NCBI RefSeq assembly: GCF_015704895.1
Contig: NZ_JADQWB010000002.1
Location: forward strand, 248,001-312,000
DNA: 64,000 nt
Origin: Agrobacterium leguminum
GTDB taxonomy: Bacteria > Pseudomonadota > Alphaproteobacteria > Rhizobiales > Rhizobiaceae
Direction of reading: 5' to 3'
The notes below the pieces were generated by a model. That model made no database searches. It was not told where the DNA came from and saw only the letters and a program-made list of their open reading frames with translations. Positions 36,058 to 45,243 of the stretch are shown here, one piece after another (position 1 is the stretch's first letter; the number at the start of each line of letters is the position of its first letter). The position numbers and the translations under genes are program-made.

Positions 36058-36570
36058 TCAGATCTTTGCGCGGGCCGCTTTCGTGAATTTCTTGATGACC
36101 ATGTCGCGCTTCAGCCGCGAAATATGGTCGATGAAGAGAACGCCGTTCAGGTGATCGATCTCATGCTGCAGGCAGGTGGCGAGCAGGCCATCCGCCTCGA
36201 CCGTCTGCTGCTTGCCGTCACGGCCAACATATTGCACCGTGAGCGACGCGGGACGCTCCACCTCGGCGTAATAATCGGGGATGGAGAGGCAACCCTCCTC
36301 ATAGGTCGAGACATCGTCCGACACCTTGAGGATTTCCGGATTGATGAAGACGATCGGGGTCTTTTCCTCGCCTTCACGCGCAACATCGATCACCAGCATG
36401 CGGCGCGCCACGCCGATCTGAATGGCGGCGAGGCCGATACCCGGCGCATCGTACATGGTTTCCAGCATGTCGTCGGCAAGACGCAGCACCTCGGCATCCA
36501 CCTTTTCGATGGGCTTCGATTGCTGGCGCAGCACGGGATCGGGCAAAATGATAAGCGGTTTGATGGTCAT
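36058..36570 (-). CDS. def: peptide deformylase
   Basis: A 170-residue ferrous-iron hydrolase that removes the N-formyl group from nascent proteins. All three family motifs are present: GIGLAAIQ (44-51), EGCLS (metal ligand Cys94) and QHEIDH (His136, Glu137, His140). The length fits type 1 deformylases. It is the first gene of def-fmt-truA and its ATG follows GGGAAGCC. Confidence 0.97.
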   Translation of the reverse strand: MTIKPLIILPDPVLRQQSKPIEKVDAEVLRLADDMLETMYDAPGIGLAAIQIGVARRMLVIDVAREGEEKTPIVFINPEILKVSDDVSTYEEGCLSIPDYYAEVERPASLTVQYVGRDGKQQTVEADGLLATCLQHEIDHLNGVLFIDHISRLKRDMVIKKFTKAARAKI

Positions 36571-36718
36571 GGCTTCCCATAACGTATCTCTTGCGCGGAG
36601 GAAATAAAAAACACGAGGTTCAAACCGCCTCCGGCATCCGCCCCGCCCGACTCATTTCCGCCGCAGGAATGTTCTTGTTTTGATCTTCCGAATCACAAGA
36701 AACCTGCTAGATTTAATC

Positions 36719-37912
36719 ATGAGCATAGATTTCTCCGTTCTCCTCGATCCCGCGTTACGGGCCGGCTCCGTCGACATCAGCTTCGGCGCGCTGCTCGCGG
36801 CTCTGGTTTTCGGTCTGGTCACCACCTGGCTGGTGACGGCGAGCCGCGCGAAAAAAGCGGGTGCCGATGGCGAAATCTCCGACCTCCTGAAAACACAGTC
36901 CGAACTGCATGGCCGCATCGCCGCCATGGCGGAAACGCTCGGCACCCGCCAGACCGAGATGAGCCAGACGCTGAACCAGCGCCTCGACGGCATGTCGCAG
37001 CGCCTTGGCGAAACACTGACGGAGCAGACCCGGTCGACGCATGAGAATCTGAGCCGCCTGCAGGAGCGCCTCGCGGTCATCGACGCCGCGCAGGGCAATA
37101 TTCAGGATCTGGCCAAGGATGTAGTCGGGCTGCAGGCCATCCTTTCCAACAAGCAGACACGCGGCGCCTTCGGACAGGCCCGCATGGAGACGCTGATTGC
37201 CGATGCGCTTCCGGCCGGGGCCTTCCAGTTGCAGCCGACGCTTTCGAACGGTTATCGGCCTGACTGCACCATTAAGATGCCCAACAATGCCCCGCCGCTC
37301 GTCATCGACGCCAAGTTTCCGCTGGAGGCGTGGAACGCCATTAAGGCGGACGAGACGCCCGAAACCAAACGCGCCGCGGTGCAGCAGTTCCGCCGCGATA
37401 TGGAAGTGCATATTCGCGATGTGGCCGAGAAATACCTCATCCGCGGCGAGACGCAGGATACGGCCTTCATCTTCGTGCCGTCCGAATCGATCTTCGCCGA
37501 TATCCACCAGCATTTCGAATATCTGGTGCAACGCGCTCACCGCGCCCGCGTCGTCATCGTTTCGCCATCGCTTCTGATGCTGTCGGTACAGGTCATCCAG
37601 TCCGTGCTCAAGGATCAGCGCATGCGCGAGCAGGCGCATCTCATCCAGGGTGAAGTGGCATTGCTCATGGACGATGTGCGGCGGCTGGACGACCGGACGC
37701 GCAAGCTGCAGGCCCATTTTGGACTGGCCCAAAAAGATATCGACATGATGCTGATCTCCTCCGACAAGGTGCTGGCGCGCGGCCAGAAAATCGAGGGTCT
37801 CGATTTTTCACCGACGGAAAAAGAGACTTCGCATGGGGAAATCGAGCAGGCTCGACGCTTTGCCGAGAACAGGGCGGGAACGGCAAAGTTGCGGGTGGTT
37901 GACGACGAGTGA
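36719..37912 (+). CDS. rmuC: DNA recombination protein RmuC homologue
   Basis: About 397 residues. A single N-terminal membrane helix (FGALLAALVFGLVTTWLV) is followed by a coiled-coil region (about 55-130) and the RmuC nuclease-like domain. That domain contains GYRPDCTIKMP, LVIDAKFPLEAW and TQDTAFIFVPSESIFADI, with the Asp and Glu-x-Lys-type residues of a PD-(D/E)XK fold. RmuC limits DNA inversions in E. coli. The ATG at 36719 gives the usual N-terminus, and a frame opening at 36680 adds 13 residues. Divergent from def and followed by the ribokinase gene. Confidence 0.9.
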   Translation: MSIDFSVLLDPALRAGSVDISFGALLAALVFGLVTTWLVTASRAKKAGADGEISDLLKTQSELHGRIAAMAETLGTRQTEMSQTLNQRLDGMSQRLGETLTEQTRSTHENLSRLQERLAVIDAAQGNIQDLAKDVVGLQAILSNKQTRGAFGQARMETLIADALPAGAFQLQPTLSNGYRPDCTIKMPNNAPPLVIDAKFPLEAWNAIKADETPETKRAAVQQFRRDMEVHIRDVAEKYLIRGETQDTAFIFVPSESIFADIHQHFEYLVQRAHRARVVIVSPSLLMLSVQVIQSVLKDQRMREQAHLIQGEVALLMDDVRRLDDRTRKLQAHFGLAQKDIDMMLISSDKVLARGQKIEGLDFSPTEKETSHGEIEQARRFAENRAGTAKLRVVDDE

Positions 37913-37965
37913 TCCGCTCGGGCAAAGTCGCCGCCTTGCTTGAATTCTATACGGATACGCCCTCC

Positions 37966-38865
37966 ATGATTACTGTTTTCGGCTCCATCAACATGGACCT
38001 CGTCGCCACCGCCAAACGCCTGCCAAAGCCCGGTGAAACCGTGACGGGCGAGACCTTCTCCACGGCCGCCGGCGGCAAGGGAGCCAACCAGGCGTTGGCC
38101 GCACGGCGTGCGGGCGCCACGGTCAAGATGGCAGGGGCCGCGGGCGATGACACCTTTGCCGCGCCGGCGCTGACATTGCTGCGCGACGCCGGCACCGACC
38201 TCTCACTGGTGAAGACCACGCCCGGCCCTACCGGAACCGCAGTGATCCTTATCGGCGAAGGCGGGGAAAACATGATCTCGGTCATTCCCGCCGCCAATGG
38301 TGAAGTCTCCGCATCCGACGCCGCAAAAGCCCTGTCGGAAATGTCGGCGGGCGATATTTTGATGCTGCAGTTCGAGATACCCGCGCCCGCTATCGAAGCG
38401 GCGCTGACGGCTGCGAAGGCAAAGCGCGTCACCACCGTCATCAATACTGCGCCACTGACTGCCGATGGGCCGCGCCTTGCGGGCCTTGCCGATATCGTCA
38501 TCGCCAACGAAACCGAGTTCGAATTGTTGATCGGAAAGAACGGACTTTCCGGTTCTGAGCGGGAAAACGAACTGAAAGCCCTGCATGACAGGACCGGCCA
38601 GACATTGATCGTGACGCTTGGTGCCGATGGTGTGATCGCCATGCGCAACGGCAAGGTTTTCCGGGCTTCCGGCCTCAAGATCGAACCGGTCGATACGGTC
38701 GGTGCCGGCGATACCTTCTGCGGTTATCTCGCCGCCAGCCTCGATCAGGGTATGGATTTCGAAAGGGCGCTGAAGCGCGCCGCCGTGGCAGGTTCGCTCG
38801 CCTGCACCCGCGCCGGCGCCCAGCCTTCCATTCCGCTGGCAGCGGAAGTGGATGCGGCACTCTGA
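37966..38865 (+). CDS. rbsK: ribokinase
   Basis: A 299-residue PfkB-family kinase that phosphorylates ribose at O5. Diagnostic parts are the N-terminal GSINMDLV, the sugar-binding AAGGKGANQALAARRAG, the mid-domain NTAPL and NETEFELL, and the nucleotide/catalytic DTVGAGDTFCGYLA. All match ribokinases rather than fructokinases (compare the PfkB gene at 882-1808). The ATG at 37966 begins the conserved sequence. It lies 53 bases after rmuC and may be co-transcribed. No rbs transporter is nearby. Confidence 0.9.
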   Translation: MITVFGSINMDLVATAKRLPKPGETVTGETFSTAAGGKGANQALAARRAGATVKMAGAAGDDTFAAPALTLLRDAGTDLSLVKTTPGPTGTAVILIGEGGENMISVIPAANGEVSASDAAKALSEMSAGDILMLQFEIPAPAIEAALTAAKAKRVTTVINTAPLTADGPRLAGLADIVIANETEFELLIGKNGLSGSERENELKALHDRTGQTLIVTLGADGVIAMRNGKVFRASGLKIEPVDTVGAGDTFCGYLAASLDQGMDFERALKRAAVAGSLACTRAGAQPSIPLAAEVDAAL

Positions 38866-38877
38866 GGGATCAGTCGC

Positions 38878-39576
38878 TCAACGACGAATGAAGGTGAGAT
38901 AGGCCGAGCTGCGGCCTTCTCTTTTCGCCTTGTTCTCGTAACGCGTGCCCGGCCAGTTGGCGTAGGGCGTGCGCCAGTCATCAGCGCTCGTCGCTGTCCA
39001 TTCGAAGCCGCCATGGCGGGCGCAATGCTGTAGCGTCCAGTTGACGTAGGTATCGATATCGGAAGCGAAGCAGAACTTTCCGCCGGGTTTCAGCACGCGA
39101 TGGAAGCGGGCAAGGTTGACGTCTGAAACGAAACGACGCTTCCAGTGCTTCTTCTTCGGCCACGGGTCAGGATAGAGAAGGTCGATATGATCGATCGATC
39201 CCTCAGGCAGCCAGTCCAGCAATTGCGTCGCATCATCGTCGTAAAGGCGGATATTCATCAACTCGCGTTCGCGCACGGCGGCGAGCAGCTTGGCCATGGA
39301 ATTGACGAAGGGTTCCACGCCGATGAAACCCGTCTCCGGGTTTTCAACCGCGCGGTGGGCGAGATGCTCGCCGCCGCCGAAACCGATCTCCAGACGGATA
39401 AACCGCACATCCGCGGGAAAAAGAGCGGCGAGATTTTGCGGCGGGGCGCTTTCCAGATCGATTTTCAGCAAAGGCAGCAGGTTCTCGATTGTATCGACCT
39501 GCTGATTGCGCAGGGGCTTGCCCTTGCGTCTGCCAAAAAACGCTTCCGTCGCGCGCGAACGCCGTTCTTCCGTCAT
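38878..39576 (-). CDS. trmB: tRNA (guanine-N7-)-methyltransferase
   Basis: A 232-residue SAM-dependent enzyme that makes m7G46 in tRNA variable loops. The SAM-binding motif is [13 protein letters not shown], followed by FIGVEPF. The TrmB hallmark [17 protein letters not shown] and the C-terminal [10 protein letters not shown] are clear. It lies downstream of metK, which makes its cofactor, with a perfect 11-base inverted repeat in the gap. Confidence 0.96.
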   Translation of the reverse strand: MTEERRSRATEAFFGRRKGKPLRNQQVDTIENLLPLLKIDLESAPPQNLAALFPADVRFIRLEIGFGGGEHLAHRAVENPETGFIGVEPFVNSMAKLLAAVRERELMNIRLYDDDATQLLDWLPEGSIDHIDLLYPDPWPKKKHWKRRFVSDVNLARFHRVLKPGGKFCFASDIDTYVNWTLQHCARHGGFEWTATSADDWRTPYANWPGTRYENKAKREGRSSAYLTFIRR

Positions 39577-39603
39577 CTCATACTCTCAAGAACAAATAGA
39601 CTT

Positions 39604-39639
39604 AACCCGCACAGCGCCAGATGAGGCACTGTGCGGGTT
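39604..39639. repeat. perfect inverted repeat between metK and trmB
   Basis: AACCCGCACAG (39604-39614) and its exact complement CTGTGCGGGTT (39629-39639) are separated by 14 bases. No T-run follows on either strand, so it is not a standard intrinsic terminator. It lies 28 bases before the trmB start and could be a processing, anti-termination or protein-binding structure. Confidence 0.6.
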
Positions 39640-39747
39640 ACAAAAGTTGGTGACGGTATCTCTCAATCGCCGTCAAATAACAAGCGCGATATCTGGTTGA
39701 CGCATTTTCCGGACGTAAAACCGCTACGCAATTTTACTGGAAATGCT

Positions 39748-41010
39748 TCAAGCGCTCAAAGCTTCCTTGAGCGGCTTCACCAGATCGAGCTTCTCCCAGG
39801 AGAAGGAGCCGTCACGACCGGCCTTGCGGCCGAAATGGCCGTAGGAGGACGTCTTGGCGTAGATCGGCTTGTTGAGATCGAGATGACGGCGAATGCCCGA
39901 CGGCGAAAGGTCCATGACCTTGCGGATCGCGGCCTCGACCTGATCTTCGCTGACCTTGCCGGTACCATGCAGATCGACATAGATCGACAGCGGCTGGGCG
40001 ATGCCGATTGCATAGGAGATCTGAATGGTGCAGCGCTCGGCAAGGCCGGCAGCCACGACGTTCTTGGCGAGATAACGGGCGGCATAGGCGGCGGAACGGT
40101 CGACCTTGGTCGTGTCCTTGCCGGAGAATGCACCGCCGCCATGGGGCGCAGCGCCGCCATAGGTGTCGACGATGATCTTGCGGCCCGTCAGGCCGGCATC
40201 ACCATCGGGACCGCCGATGACGAACTTGCCGGTCGGGTTGATATACCACTGGCAATCGTCAGCGATCTTCAGGTCGCCCAGAGCTTCGCGGATATAGGGC
40301 TCGACAACGGCGCGAACCTTCTTCGAATCCCAGCTTGCATCGAGATGCTGCGTGGACAGAACGATGGATACAGCTTCCGCCGCCTTGCCGTCAACGTAAC
40401 GAACCGTGACCTGGCTCTTGGCGTCGGGGCCGAGCTTTGCCGCTTCGCCTTCGCCGCTTTTACGAGCGGTGGCAAGCAGCTGCAGGATACGGTGGGAATA
40501 ATAGATCGGAGCCGGCATGAGGTCCGGCGTTTCCTTGCAGGCGTAACCGAACATGATGCCCTGGTCGCCGGCGCCCTCGTCGCCCTGCTTGTCGGAGGCG
40601 TTGTCCACGCCCTGCGCGATGTCAGCCGACTGCGGATGCAGGAGAACGTCGATCTTGGCGGTCTTCCAGTGGAAACCATCCTGCTCGTAGCCGATGTCGC
40701 GGATCGCCTTGCGGGCGGCGGACTTGAACTTCGAGGGGTTGATGACCGGATGGCCAGCGGCGTCCTTGAGGACCTTGCCGTCCTTGTCCTTCTTCAGAAG
40801 CGTATCGGGAACCCGAACCTCACCGGCGATAACCACGCGGTTGGTCGTCGCAAGCGTTTCGCATGCGATGCGCACGGTCCACGGGTCAACGCCCGTCTTG
40901 GACGCTTCACGATAGATGAGATCCACGATTTCATCGGAAATACGATCACAAACCTTGTCCGGATGACCCTCGGCCACGGACTCGCTGGTGAACAGATAAT
41001 TGGCACGCAT
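39748..41010 (-). CDS. metK: S-adenosylmethionine synthetase
   Basis: A 420-residue cytosolic enzyme making SAM from methionine and ATP. The N-terminal [17 protein letters not shown], signature 1 [12 protein letters not shown] and signature 2 GGGAFSGKD are intact. It is longer than the E. coli enzyme (384) because of extra segments, for example around [16 protein letters not shown], as in other Rhizobiales. GAGGGG is 8 bases before the ATG. The upstream region holds a CACATAAA/TTTATGTG inverted repeat and the terminator of the preceding XRE regulator gene. SAM made here feeds trmB and other methyltransferases. Confidence 0.97.
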   Translation of the reverse strand: MRANYLFTSESVAEGHPDKVCDRISDEIVDLIYREASKTGVDPWTVRIACETLATTNRVVIAGEVRVPDTLLKKDKDGKVLKDAAGHPVINPSKFKSAARKAIRDIGYEQDGFHWKTAKIDVLLHPQSADIAQGVDNASDKQGDEGAGDQGIMFGYACKETPDLMPAPIYYSHRILQLLATARKSGEGEAAKLGPDAKSQVTVRYVDGKAAEAVSIVLSTQHLDASWDSKKVRAVVEPYIREALGDLKIADDCQWYINPTGKFVIGGPDGDAGLTGRKIIVDTYGGAAPHGGGAFSGKDTTKVDRSAAYAARYLAKNVVAAGLAERCTIQISYAIGIAQPLSIYVDLHGTGKVSEDQVEAAIRKVMDLSPSGIRRHLDLNKPIYAKTSSYGHFGRKAGRDGSFSWEKLDLVKPLKEALSA

Positions 41011-41080
41011 GCGGGATTCCCCTCAAAGAACGGTCTTGGAGTTTGTTAGTCATTTCGGCCGTGAAAAACAAGGACACAAC

Positions 41081-41102
41081 CACATAAATATATCTTTATG
41101 TG
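41081..41102. promoter_or_regulatory. candidate operator: 8-base inverted repeat upstream of metK
   Basis: CACATAAA and TTTATGTG form perfect arms with a 6-base AT spacer, 71-92 bases before the metK ATG. The size and symmetry suit a dimeric helix-turn-helix protein. The XRE regulator encoded next door is one candidate. No riboswitch consensus for SAM was recognised here. Confidence 0.4.
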
Positions 41103-41118
41103 AGAATTCCTTTCTAAT

Positions 41119-41159
41119 CGGGCACAAAAAAACGGTCCTTGCGGACCGTTGAGTGCCCG
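41119..41159 (-). terminator. intrinsic terminator after the XRE regulator, nested in a second stem
   Basis: The inner stem AACGGTCC/GGACCGTT (41131-41138 with 41143-41150) is followed on the minus strand by seven T, a good terminator for the gene ending at 41200. An outer CGGGCAC/GTGCCCG stem (41119-41125 with 41153-41159) encloses it, which is unusual. Confidence 0.8.
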
Positions 41160-41199
41160 GCATCCCGTGCCGGAAATTTTCTGCGCGCGCGGGCTGCGC

Positions 41200-41622
41200 T
41201 TACTCGGCGTCACCCTCGGCGGCGAGCGCCTTGACGAGATCGACGAGACGGCGGCGAACCTTCGGATCGGCGATCTTCACGAAGGCGCGGTTCAGCTGCA
41301 GACCTTCAGCCGAGGACAGAAAGTCGACCACGTAATTGGAGCTCGACGCCTCCGCCATGCCGGGTGTGCCGCCAGCCTGATCGCCGGGTGCATCTTCGAA
41401 AAAAAAGGAAACGGGCACATTGAGGATCGCGGAAATATTCTGGAGGCGACTGGCGCCAACGCGGTTCGTGCCTTTTTCATATTTCTGGATTTGCTGAAAG
41501 GTAATTCCGAGACTTTCACCCAGCTTCTCCTGGCTCATTCCGAGCATGGTTCTGCGAAGGCGAATTCGGCTTCCGACATGAATGTCGATGGGGTTAGGCT
41601 TTTTCTTATTCTCGGTCATCAT
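41200..41622 (-). CDS. XRE-family transcriptional regulator (PraR-like)
   Basis: A 140-residue DNA-binding protein. A Cro/CI-type helix-turn-helix occupies about residues 17-72, with the recognition region SLGITFQQIQKYEKGTNRVGA. A C-terminal extension ends in a helical KVRRRLVDLVKALA. It resembles the rhizobial PraR regulators, which affect biofilm and quorum-sensing genes, but the assignment rests on memory of the family. ATGATG gives two possible starts. It is followed by a strong terminator and then metK. The gap to lnt upstream is about 130 AT-richer bases. Confidence 0.82.
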   Translation of the reverse strand: MMTENKKKPNPIDIHVGSRIRLRRTMLGMSQEKLGESLGITFQQIQKYEKGTNRVGASRLQNISAILNVPVSFFFEDAPGDQAGGTPGMAEASSSNYVVDFLSSAEGLQLNRAFVKIADPKVRRRLVDLVKALAAEGDAE

Positions 41623-41752
41623 GCGGTCCTGACACTCGGAAAGGGTTGATATCTCGCTTCATTACTATTCGAAGAAATGAGTCGGCAATTCGACAGCGTC
41701 TAAACTTGTTTTACGACTGACGTATTCACTATGCAATTACAGGGGTTCCTGG

Positions 41753-43342
41753 TCAATTCTGGCGCCGAGCGAAACTCAAGGCGGGAAATACCGCAACGAT
41801 CATCAAGATAGAAAAAATCAACCAGAAATACGTCCGATGTGTGTCGTAAGTAAATGCGTCGTTTGACCCACCACTCAAAGTGGCGTCAACAATTCCCACC
41901 CGACCGTAATCGAGCCCCGCAATAATGCGGCCATAGGGGTCTATGACGGCGGAAATTCCGGTATTGGCACCGCGAATCACCGGCACGCCTGTCTCAACGG
42001 CCCGGACTCTCGCCTGCAGAAAATGCTGATAGGGGCCAGGCGTGTCGCCGAACCAGCCATCATTGGTCACATTCAGGATGGCGGCCGATCCGGCCAGCCC
42101 CGGCGTCATCTCGCCCGGGAAAATGATCTCGTAACAGATGAGAGGATAGAAGGTCTTGCCCGAAGGAAGCGTAAGCGGCGTGCGCGAGGAAGCGGCGGAA
42201 AAGCCCCCCGGCAGAGCGATGACATTGTCGATGCCGAATTCCCGCAAGATACCTTCAAAGGGAACATATTCGCCAAAGGGGGTCAGATGCACCTTGTCGG
42301 TCGCGCCGATGATCTCGCCCTGGCTGTCGATTGCATAGACCGAATTGTAATAACGCGGCGGGCGGCCTGCCCCCTGATCTTCCATTCTGACGGCGCCGGT
42401 GAACAGCACCTGCCCATCCTCCAGCGTTTTGGCGATTTCCGCCAGAGCATCCGGGTTTTGCGTCAGAATGAACGGCACGGAGGTTTCCGGCCAGACGATG
42501 ATATCAGGGCGCTTTTTCCCTTCACCGGGCGGCAGAGCAGAGAGCCGCAGATGCTCGCCAAAAATCTCCGCCCTGTCCGCGTTCAGCATCTTGCGTGACT
42601 GATCGATGGACGGCTGCACGATCCGAACGGTCAGTGCGTCTGCGGGCACCTCCGCCGGCGTCTGGAGACGGTAGAAGCCATAACCGAAATGACCGGCCAG
42701 CAGCAGGCCCGCCACAACGAGACCCGGCCACATGCCTTTTTTCGTGCCTATCAGCGCGGGCGAGGCGAAGATGAAAACCGCAAGCGTCGTTATACTGAAA
42801 AGGCCAAGCAGATGTGCCGACTGCATCATGATCGGGATGGGCATGATGCCGTAGCCGATGGCGTTCCAGGGAAAGCCGGTGGCCAGGAAGCTGCGCAGCC
42901 ATTCCGAAAAGCCGAATGCGGCAGCAAGTGCAGCGATACGGCCGAGGCCCTCCGACCAGAGGAGATTGGCTGCGGCAACCGCAAAACCGTAAAACAACGC
43001 CAGAAAAGCGGGAAGACCAAGAATGGCGAGCGGCAGCGCCCAAGCGAATTCATCAGCCTCCAGCAGGAGAGCATTGCCGAGCCACCACAGGCCCGCTACG
43101 AAGTAACCGAGCCCGAAACACCAGCCGATGCCGAAGGCCGGCAGGATGCGGCTGAAGAGGCCGCCGCCCGGTTTTCCGGTGCAGCCATCCACGAGCCAGA
43201 CAAGCAGAGTGAAAGACAAAAACAGCGCCGCGAAAAAGCCGAATGGAGGCAAAGCGAGCGCCCCGACCGCACCTGCGGCAATCGCCATAACTGCGCGGCT
43301 CATGCCGCCGGCCAGCATTACCCTGCCTGCAAGACGCTCCAT
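41753..43342 (-). CDS. lnt: apolipoprotein N-acyltransferase
   Basis: A 529-residue inner-membrane enzyme that adds the third acyl chain to lipoproteins. About six N-terminal membrane helices (residues ~10-225) precede a periplasmic nitrilase-fold domain and a final helix. The Glu-Lys-Cys triad is visible in VWPETSVPF, DKVHLTPFGEYVPF and LICYEIIFP. FNDGWFGDT-like sequence (TNDGWFGDT) follows. It completes the lipoprotein pathway with lspA at the far right edge of the window. Confidence 0.96.
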   Translation of the reverse strand: MERLAGRVMLAGGMSRAVMAIAAGAVGALALPPFGFFAALFLSFTLLVWLVDGCTGKPGGGLFSRILPAFGIGWCFGLGYFVAGLWWLGNALLLEADEFAWALPLAILGLPAFLALFYGFAVAAANLLWSEGLGRIAALAAAFGFSEWLRSFLATGFPWNAIGYGIMPIPIMMQSAHLLGLFSITTLAVFIFASPALIGTKKGMWPGLVVAGLLLAGHFGYGFYRLQTPAEVPADALTVRIVQPSIDQSRKMLNADRAEIFGEHLRLSALPPGEGKKRPDIIVWPETSVPFILTQNPDALAEIAKTLEDGQVLFTGAVRMEDQGAGRPPRYYNSVYAIDSQGEIIGATDKVHLTPFGEYVPFEGILREFGIDNVIALPGGFSAASSRTPLTLPSGKTFYPLICYEIIFPGEMTPGLAGSAAILNVTNDGWFGDTPGPYQHFLQARVRAVETGVPVIRGANTGISAVIDPYGRIIAGLDYGRVGIVDATLSGGSNDAFTYDTHRTYFWLIFSILMIVAVFPALSFARRQN

Positions 43343-43536
43343 GCCATCTCCGTTTATGCGCGTCCGAAAAAGCCCGCAGCCGACAAGGCCGCGCCACGGA
43401 ATTTCCCCTCAGACCCGACGTAAAGGAAAAAAGATTCGCAGTCCACAGGAGGCATGGCGACCGAAGCGCCATGTGTTCTTTTCGACACCGAACACGGGCA
43501 TTCATACCTGTCGGATTGATATGTCGAAAGGTGGAA

Positions 43537-43559
43537 GCGACGGGGAAAAACCCCGTCGC
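43537..43559. terminator. strong hairpin between corC-like and lnt genes
   Basis: A perfect 9-base GC-rich stem (43537-43545 with 43551-43559) has a loop of five A (five U on the minus strand). No clean U-run follows on the minus strand. It may reduce read-through from the CorC-like gene into lnt. Confidence 0.45.
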
Positions 43560-43565
43560 CCTTTC

Positions 43566-44711
43566 TTAATCGGCGTTCTGCTGGTGCGTGATAAGGCGAA
43601 CATCCGGCGCAGGCAGCGCAATCACCTCATTGGCGCCCGCTTCGCCCGGAGCGCGATCATCCTCACCTTCGGAGCCGTGATCCCGGACAATACGAACGCC
43701 CTTGATGCGCCTGCTATCCGCATCGAGGATCTGGAACTCGAAACCGGGCACGGCCCGGACCACCTCGCCCTTGGCCGGAATGCGGCCGAGCGCGAAGAAG
43801 ATGAGACCGCCGAGCGTATCGATTTCCTCCAGATGTTCCCGCACATCGAATTCCGGCCCGATCGCCTCGGCAAGTTCGGTGAGTTCCGCGCGTGCATCCG
43901 CGACAAGCACATCGGCGGAAAGACGGGAGAACATCGCCTCGTCCTTGTCGTGCTCGTCATCGATGTCACCCACGACCATCTCGACGATATCCTCATGGCT
44001 GACGAGACCGTCGGTGCCGCCATATTCATCGATCACCAGCGCAAGCTGGGTTCTCTGGGCCTGCATCGTCTTCAAAAGGTCAGAGGCCAGCATGGAGGGC
44101 GGTGCGAAAAGAATTTTGCGCACCAGTCCGGCAGCGGCGACCGTCTGCTCCAGATCGACACGTGCCAGGTCGAAATTCGGCCGCGGCGAACGCGGCGCCT
44201 TCACCTCACCGTAAGCGACGCTTCGCGAACCGGCCCGGCGTTTGTTACGGGCCTGCTTGGCGACATAGGCCAGCAGATCGCGAATGTGGATCATGCCCTT
44301 CGGATTATCCAGCGTCTCGTCATAGACCGGCATGCGGGAACGCCCGGTTTCCTCGAAGAGGATCAGCGCATCGCCGATCGTCATATTCTCATCGAGACCG
44401 TCGATGTCCACACGCGGGATCATGATATCTTCGACCCGAACCTCGCGGAAACGCAGGATATTGTTGAGCATCGCCCGTTCTTCGGGCGAAAAGGCCGCAC
44501 CGATTTCGGTGTCGTCCATCAGCGCGTCGGTCAAATCCTCGCGCAGGCGCTCGCCCTGTGACGGTTTCAGCAACCGCGCGATGCGCGACCAAATCGTCGA
44601 TCTCGGCTTTGCAGTGAAGTCTTGACGTAAGTGACTACTGCCCTCCTCCGAAGAGGACTGCTCGCCGTTTTCTCTGCCCTCACTGGCAGGTCGTGCAGAA
44701 TGTTCGTTCAT
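43566..44711 (-). CDS. CorC/TlyC (hemolysin) family CBS-domain protein
   Basis: About 381 residues. A charged N-terminal segment is followed by two CBS domains (about 80-250; EDIMIPRVDIDGLD and IHIRDLLAY are typical) and a CorC_HlyC domain (about 270-355, EFDVREHLEEIDTLGGLIFFALGRIPAKGE). There is no DUF21 membrane domain, so it is of the cytosolic CorC type, linked to magnesium/cobalt homeostasis. The start at 44711 (MNEHSARP) is near a GGAG only two bases away; a TTG at 44723 in the same frame is possible. It sits between ybeY and lnt, a standard proteobacterial order. Confidence 0.88.
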   Translation of the reverse strand: MNEHSARPASEGRENGEQSSSEEGSSHLRQDFTAKPRSTIWSRIARLLKPSQGERLREDLTDALMDDTEIGAAFSPEERAMLNNILRFREVRVEDIMIPRVDIDGLDENMTIGDALILFEETGRSRMPVYDETLDNPKGMIHIRDLLAYVAKQARNKRRAGSRSVAYGEVKAPRSPRPNFDLARVDLEQTVAAAGLVRKILFAPPSMLASDLLKTMQAQRTQLALVIDEYGGTDGLVSHEDIVEMVVGDIDDEHDKDEAMFSRLSADVLVADARAELTELAEAIGPEFDVREHLEEIDTLGGLIFFALGRIPAKGEVVRAVPGFEFQILDADSRRIKGVRIVRDHGSEGEDDRAPGEAGANEVIALPAPDVRLITHQQNAD

Positions 44712-44726
44712 GGCTCCAGACAATAT

Positions 44727-45233
44727 TTAAAGCGGTTCCTGACCCGCGTAAGGATCAGATAGGCCAAGCACCGCCAAAATGCGAGTCTCAAGCGACTCCA
44801 TTTCTTCCGCTTCTTCCTCGTCCATGTGGTCGTAACCGAACAAATGCAGGAACCCATGGACGAGCAGATGGGTCAGATGATCCCCGAAACTCTTCTCAAG
44901 TTCAAGGGCCTCGCGTTCAACCGTCTCGCGCGCGATGACGATATCGCCCAGCATGGGGCCCGGCATTCCGCCCGGCTCCAGCGGAAAAGCGGGGAAAGAC
45001 AGGACATTGGTTGCCTTGTCCTTGTCGCGCCACTCAGCGTTGATTTCGCGAATATTTTCGTCGTCGGTGAAGACCAGCGACAGTTCCACCGGCATTTTCG
45101 GGAAGGGTTGGTCCTCTTCACGCTTCAGGAAATCGACCGCCGCATCCAGCACCCTGGTGGCAAAGGCAAGCAGGTCCTCTTCCGAGGACCAGCCTTCGGC
45201 CTCGACGCTGATTTGAATATCCAGAGCTGTCAT
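44727..45233 (-). CDS. ybeY: endoribonuclease YbeY
   Basis: A 168-residue zinc metalloprotein involved in 16S rRNA 3'-end maturation and ribosome quality control. The zinc motif HGFLHLFGYDH has His126, His130 and His136. The N-terminal half contains LVFTDDENIREINAEWRDKDKATNVLSFP, typical of the family. It is located between phoH and the corC-like gene with short gaps (10 and 15 bases), so the genes are probably one transcript. Confidence 0.96.
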   Translation of the reverse strand: MTALDIQISVEAEGWSSEEDLLAFATRVLDAAVDFLKREEDQPFPKMPVELSLVFTDDENIREINAEWRDKDKATNVLSFPAFPLEPGGMPGPMLGDIVIARETVEREALELEKSFGDHLTHLLVHGFLHLFGYDHMDEEEAEEMESLETRILAVLGLSDPYAGQEPL

Positions 45234-45243
45234 TGTCTTTACG

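Noticed and set aside
41011-41130. SAM riboswitch before metK
   Set aside because: I could not match the leader to the SAM-I, SAM-II or SAM/SAH consensus by eye; only the AT-rich palindrome and the upstream gene's terminator are evident.
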